This document shows, piece after piece, positions 60,838 through 64,000 of a stretch of DNA of 64,000 nucleotides. Under the pieces are notes generated by a model, which was given only the letters and a program-made list of their open reading frames with translations, was not told where the DNA came from and made no database searches. The position numbers were made by a program, and so were the translations under genes. The stretch is from Shimia sp047124445 (lineage in GTDB: Bacteria; Pseudomonadota; Alphaproteobacteria; Rhodobacterales; Rhodobacteraceae), in assembly GCF_047124445.1 (NCBI RefSeq), contig NZ_CP138921.1:310001-374000 (forward strand). The letters run 5' to 3'. Position 1 is the stretch's first letter; each line of letters opens with the position of its first letter.

Positions 60838-61526
60838 GCGGCCACTCCCGCGTTGGTCAGATCCGAAATTTGGACAACGCGGTCGAAGTGGTGGTCTTGA
60901 CCTCTGTCATGGCTGACCATCAACAGGGCCGCGCCGCTCTCTTGGGCTTGCTGGCTGAGCATTTGCATGAAGGTTTCTTTGGTCTCCGGATCCAGCGCGG
61001 AGGTTGGTTCATCCGCAAGGATCACTTCTGGCGCGCCAATCAAGGCACGCGCCGCCGCGACCCGCTGTTGCTGCCCAACGCTGAGCGCGCTGGCTTGAGA
61101 CGCGCCAAGCGTATCCGGATCAAGCCCCAAAGCCGCCATCAAACGCTCCGCTTCCTTGTCCAACGGACCGTTCACACGTTCTCGGCGGCGTTTGGAAAAG
61201 CGGCAGGGCAAAAGGATGTTGTCCACGGCACTGAGCCAGGGCACGAGGTTGAACACCTGAAAAATCAGGCCCATGTGGTCGGCCCGAAACCGGTCGCGTT
61301 TGCTGGGGGGCAGGGCGCCGATGTCCTGATCAGCCACAGATACCGCGCCAACGGGAATGTCGATCACGCCGGAGACCGCCGCCAAGAGCGTGGATTTGCC
61401 GGACCCGCTGGGGCCGCGCAGCATCACCCGTTCGCCGGTCTCCACGTTAAGGGAGGCGTTTTGCAGCACTGCGGCGTTGCTACCGGGCCAAACAAAGGAA
61501 AAATCGGAAACAGAAATCTGCGACAT
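60834..61526 (-). CDS. ABC transporter ATP-binding protein (LolD/MacB type)
   Basis: A 230-residue ATPase with Walker A GPSGSGKST (38-46), the Q-loop in MGLIFQVFNLVPWLSAVDNI, signature ALSVGQQQRVAAARALIG, Walker B EVILADEPTSALD, and the H-loop in LLMVSHDRGQ. The NLVPWLSAVDN segment is typical of the LolD/MacB/FtsE group that pairs with FtsX-like permeases. It starts the operon and overlaps the permease gene by 4 bases (ATGA). The DUF427 gene, 53 bases upstream, is probably separate. Confidence 0.92.
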   Translation of the reverse strand: MSQISVSDFSFVWPGSNAAVLQNASLNVETGERVMLRGPSGSGKSTLLAAVSGVIDIPVGAVSVADQDIGALPPSKRDRFRADHMGLIFQVFNLVPWLSAVDNILLPCRFSKRRRERVNGPLDKEAERLMAALGLDPDTLGASQASALSVGQQQRVAAARALIGAPEVILADEPTSALDPETKETFMQMLSQQAQESGAALLMVSHDRGQDHHFDRVVQISDLTNAGVAA

Positions 61527-61579
61527 AGGCGCACTGTTGGGGGAAAGCGCGCCGGTGTCCAGCGCGCATTTTCCGTTGT

Positions 61580-61921
61580 TTAGACGCGCTCTACCGCCAC
61601 CAGATCGCTGGTGTAAAACGCCAGGTGATCCTTGATGCGTTCCACGGCCTCAACCGGCGCCTCATAGCTCCAGGCCGCGTCAGAGATGGTTTGGCTCTTG
61701 GTCACAATCGAGAAGTGGTTGGCATCGCCTTTGTGCGGGCAATAGGTGGTCTTTTCGCTTGGGTCCAGAAACGCCATGGCAATGTCGGAACGAGGGAAAT
61801 AGATCACTGGCTTCAGGTCGCCTTCGCTCAGTTCCAGCGCGTTGCTGCTTTCGCCCAGGATGGCGCCACCGGCACGGACAACCCAATTGCCTTCAGCTTT
61901 ACGGATTGTGATGTTTGTCAT
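61580..61921 (-). CDS. DUF427 family protein
   Basis: A 113-residue protein with the DUF427 pattern: ITIRKAEGNWVVRAGGAILG, VIYFPRSDIAMAFLDPSEKT and TYCPHKGDANHFSIV (conserved CPHKG motif). The DUF427 fold is a small beta barrel of unknown function, sometimes fused to other domains. AGGAGG precedes the ATG at 61921. It lies between the ABC unit and the aminopeptidase gene; no operon can be asserted. Confidence 0.87.
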   Translation of the reverse strand: MTNITIRKAEGNWVVRAGGAILGESSNALELSEGDLKPVIYFPRSDIAMAFLDPSEKTTYCPHKGDANHFSIVTKSQTISDAAWSYEAPVEAVERIKDHLAFYTSDLVAVERV

Positions 61922-61975
61922 GTGGTATCCCTCCTGTTTCGCGCTCGAATAAAGTTGTGTTGTAACAGTACGATG

Positions 61976-63787
61976 TCACGGCGTGGAATGTGACAGCGCG
62001 GCGCAGGCCGCATCCAACCACATTTGTTGGTCTGGTGCGAGTCGTGGCGACAGCACTTGACGGCACGTCGCGTGGTAGCTGTTGAGCCAATCCAGTTCTG
62101 TTTCGCTCAGCAGGTCGACAACCACCATGTCGCGATCAATCGGCGCAAAGGTCAGGTTGCGGAACTGCAGCATCTCGCGGTGATCGTCCCCCCCGGGCAG
62201 GGCGGGGGCCTCTTCGACCACAATCAGGTTCTCGATGCGGATGCCAAAGGCGCCGGGGCGGTAGTAGCCTGGTTCATTGGAGAGGATCATGCCGACCTCA
62301 AGCGGGGTGTCGCTCACGCGGCTCAGGCGCTGAGGGCCTTCATGTACACAGAGATAAGCGCCAACGCCGTGGCCCAACCCGTGGTCAAAGTCCTGCCCAG
62401 CCATCCAGAGCGGCAAACGGCCAATGGCTTCGATATGGCTGCCTGCAACCCCTTTGGGGAAACGCATGCGCGATACGGCAATCATGCCCTGCAGCACGCG
62501 GGTGAAAGCCACTTTGGCGTCATCACTCACCTCACCAATGGGCAAGGTGCGGGTGATGTCGGTGGTGCCATCGGCATATTGGCCGCCACTGTCCAGCACC
62601 ATCAGATCGCCGTTTTGCAGGGGACGGTTGGTCTCTTCGGTGACGCGGTAGTGCATGATCGCGCCGTTGGGGCCAGCGCCTGCAATGGTGTCAAAACTGA
62701 TTTCCAGCAGGGCGTTGGTGGCGCGGCGGTATTCTTCCAGTTTTGTCACCACGTCTATTTCGGTGAGGGTGGTTTTGTCCTGCGCGTCAAACCAGCTCAG
62801 GAAGTTCACCACGGCCGCGCCATCCCGCAGATGGGCTTCGGCCATGCCAGCAATTTCAGATGCGTTTTTACGCGCTTTGAGCATGACGCAAGGGTCTTGG
62901 CCGTAGGAAATCTCCGCGTCGCTTTTCGACACAGCGGCTTGCACGGCGATCGGCGCGCTGCCTTTGTCGAGGCGCACGGTACCGGAGAGCTGCGTGAGGA
63001 ATGGGATAAAGGCGTCAGGCGCGTGCACGCGGACGGCGTCCCCCAGATGGTCGCGCACCTCTGTGAGTTTCTGCCCGGCCATGAACAGATCAACGGTGGC
63101 GTCGGAATTCAGCACGGCAAACCCATGGGCCAGCGGGTTACGGGGAATATCTGCGCCACGGATGTTCAACATCCACGCGATGCTGTCGGGCAGGGTGATG
63201 ACAGCAGCGGTTTCGCCATGGGCGTTGAGATCAGCCGCAAGTCGCGCACGTTTGTCGCCATGGGATTCGCCCGCCACTGCGGTGGGGTGGCTTTTGACCG
63301 GTGCCATAGGAGCATCTGGCTGGTCGTCCCAAATGGCATCAACCGGGTTGTTCACTGGTACAAACGTGATCATGTGGTCTTCGGTAGCTTTATGCAGCGC
63401 CTCCAGTTGGCCCACTGTATAGAGCCAGGGATCAAAGCCGACATGGCCGGTGCCCAGGTTTTCCACGATCCATGGCCCCGGCAGGACCTCGGGCCAATCG
63501 ACCGGCGTGTAACAATCCGCCACCTGTTCCTTGACCTGCGTGCGGTAACGCCCGTCGACAAACACCCCCGCGATGTCCTTGAGCACAACGCAAAACCCAG
63601 CGGAGCCGGTGAACCCTGTCAGCCAAGCCAACCGGTCGTCCCGCGCGGCAACGTATTCGCCCTGATGCGCATCGGCGCGGGGCACCAGAAAGCCGTCCAG
63701 GCCCCCTTTGTCCATTTGCGCCCGCAGGGCTTTAAGGCGGGCGGGGCCCTGTTCCGGGCGGGCGGTGACGGCAAAATCCTGAAACAT
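61976..63787 (-). CDS. Xaa-Pro aminopeptidase (M24B family)
   Basis: A 603-residue aminopeptidase P of the long (eukaryote-like, three-domain) form, which removes N-terminal residues before proline. Two creatinase-like N-terminal domains precede a pita-bread C-domain with the metal ligands in LDSGGQYADGTTDITRT (two Asp), LGHGVGAYLCVHEG (His), ILSNEPGYYRPGAFG (Glu) and IRIENLIVV (Glu). AAGGAG precedes the ATG at 63787; an upstream in-frame start would run through the intergenic repeat. Likely cytoplasmic. Confidence 0.93.
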   Translation of the reverse strand: MFQDFAVTARPEQGPARLKALRAQMDKGGLDGFLVPRADAHQGEYVAARDDRLAWLTGFTGSAGFCVVLKDIAGVFVDGRYRTQVKEQVADCYTPVDWPEVLPGPWIVENLGTGHVGFDPWLYTVGQLEALHKATEDHMITFVPVNNPVDAIWDDQPDAPMAPVKSHPTAVAGESHGDKRARLAADLNAHGETAAVITLPDSIAWMLNIRGADIPRNPLAHGFAVLNSDATVDLFMAGQKLTEVRDHLGDAVRVHAPDAFIPFLTQLSGTVRLDKGSAPIAVQAAVSKSDAEISYGQDPCVMLKARKNASEIAGMAEAHLRDGAAVVNFLSWFDAQDKTTLTEIDVVTKLEEYRRATNALLEISFDTIAGAGPNGAIMHYRVTEETNRPLQNGDLMVLDSGGQYADGTTDITRTLPIGEVSDDAKVAFTRVLQGMIAVSRMRFPKGVAGSHIEAIGRLPLWMAGQDFDHGLGHGVGAYLCVHEGPQRLSRVSDTPLEVGMILSNEPGYYRPGAFGIRIENLIVVEEAPALPGGDDHREMLQFRNLTFAPIDRDMVVVDLLSETELDWLNSYHATCRQVLSPRLAPDQQMWLDAACAALSHSTP

Positions 63788-63877
63788 GGCACGGCTCCTT
63801 GGCGCAAGTGAATAGGCGTTCAGTGATACGCACTGCGCCGCCAATGGCAAGTGGGTTGCTGAGGGCGCAGAAAAGAA

Positions 63878-63940
63878 GAGGGGGCGAGCCCCCTCGCGGA
63901 CGCTCACCCCCGGGATATTTCGGGTTAGAAGAAGCGGGGC
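63878..63940 (-). repeat. Dispersed intergenic repeat, copy 5
   Basis: On the minus strand, starting one base beyond the stop codon of the last gene: CCCCGCTTCTTCTAACCCGA, then AATATCCCGGGGGTGAGCG and a GGGGGC/GCCCCC hairpin. The best match to the consensus core. Confidence 0.65.
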
Positions 63941-64000
63941 TTAGCCCACTTTCCGCATCCCCATGACCCGTGCACGCGCGCGTGGATCGTTGTCAAACAG
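63941..64000 (-). CDS. 3' end of an unidentified gene
   Basis: Nineteen codons and a TAA are visible on the minus strand, encoding LFDNDPRARARVMGMRKVG. The frame is open to the window edge and a dispersed repeat starts at its stop codon, as it does at other real genes. The product cannot be identified from so short a tail. Confidence 0.45.
   Translation of the reverse strand: MFDNDPRARARVMGMRKVG

Noticed and set aside
62024..63811. 595-codon plus-strand frame opposite the aminopeptidase gene
   Set aside because: No family motifs; the aminopeptidase metal ligands are all present on the minus strand.

Overview
The window is a contiguous chromosomal stretch of an alphaproteobacterium, almost certainly a marine Rhodobacterales (Roseobacter group). 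The evidence is the gene order (ctaB-ctaG-ctaE-SURF1-thrC-M16 peptidase; lysC beside ptsP; a large dcw cluster carrying DUF2484 genes between murC and murB), the Rhodobacterales-type long-linker FtsZ, meso-DAP-type MurE and CtrA-like sites. GC looks moderately high (about 60% by eye). I see no rRNA, tRNA, CRISPR array, insertion sequence or prophage.

Layout. 1-1800: end of the aa3 cytochrome c oxidase cluster (ctaB tail, a small membrane protein, ctaG, ctaE). 1.8-8.1 kb: SURF1, thrC, M16 peptidase, an acetyltransferase, a secreted metallo-beta-lactamase-fold protein and an FAD-linked oxidase. 8.2-11.4 kb (mostly minus): adenine salvage (mtnP, apt) with a LysE-type exporter and a secreted IalB-like protein. 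11.6-18 kb: transporters (SulP, AEC), small enzymes, and an AT-richer patch with an Imm11-like protein and an EcsC-family protein. 18-23.7 kb (minus): ptsP, lysC, SDR, DUF1178, NUDIX. 23.7-33.6 kb: first half of the division and cell wall (dcw) cluster, mraZ to murD, behind a 0.7-kb leader holding several TGGGA-type repeat clusters that look like MraZ operators. 33.7-42 kb: an insert that splits the dcw cluster. It carries an HPF-like protein, a BaiN-type flavoprotein, an ECF sigma/anti-sigma pair, a sulfite dehydrogenase-like molybdoenzyme with its dihaem cytochrome c, a chemoreceptor and a periplasmic rhodanese. 42.3-57 kb: second half of the dcw cluster (ftsW, murG, murC, murB, ddl, ftsQ, ftsA, ftsZ), then lpxC, bamD and recN. 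57-64 kb: ClC channel, an ABC transporter with a DUF3299 protein, DUF427, an aminopeptidase P, and the tail of one more gene.

How it fits together. Nearly all steps from UDP-MurNAc synthesis (murB to murF) to lipid II (mraY, murG), septal synthesis (ftsW, ftsI, ftsL, ftsQ) and the Z ring (ftsA, ftsZ) are here. Outer-membrane assembly genes (lpxC, bamD) follow. Perfect TTAA-N7-TTAA CtrA-type boxes lie before ddl and before ftsZ, suggesting cell-cycle control. The insert at 35-42 kb reads as a sulfite/sulfur-stress module: sigma factor, anti-sigma factor, sulfite-oxidising enzyme with electron acceptor, receptor and sulfur transferase, with an ECF-type promoter candidate before the dehydrogenase. 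A dispersed intergenic repeat occurs five times, usually abutting stop codons.

The observations most worth follow-up are the MraZ box arrays and leader hairpin, the sulfite/ECF module, the CtrA sites, the repeat family, and the zinc-transporter-like ABC/DUF3299 operon with a histidine/acid-rich loop.
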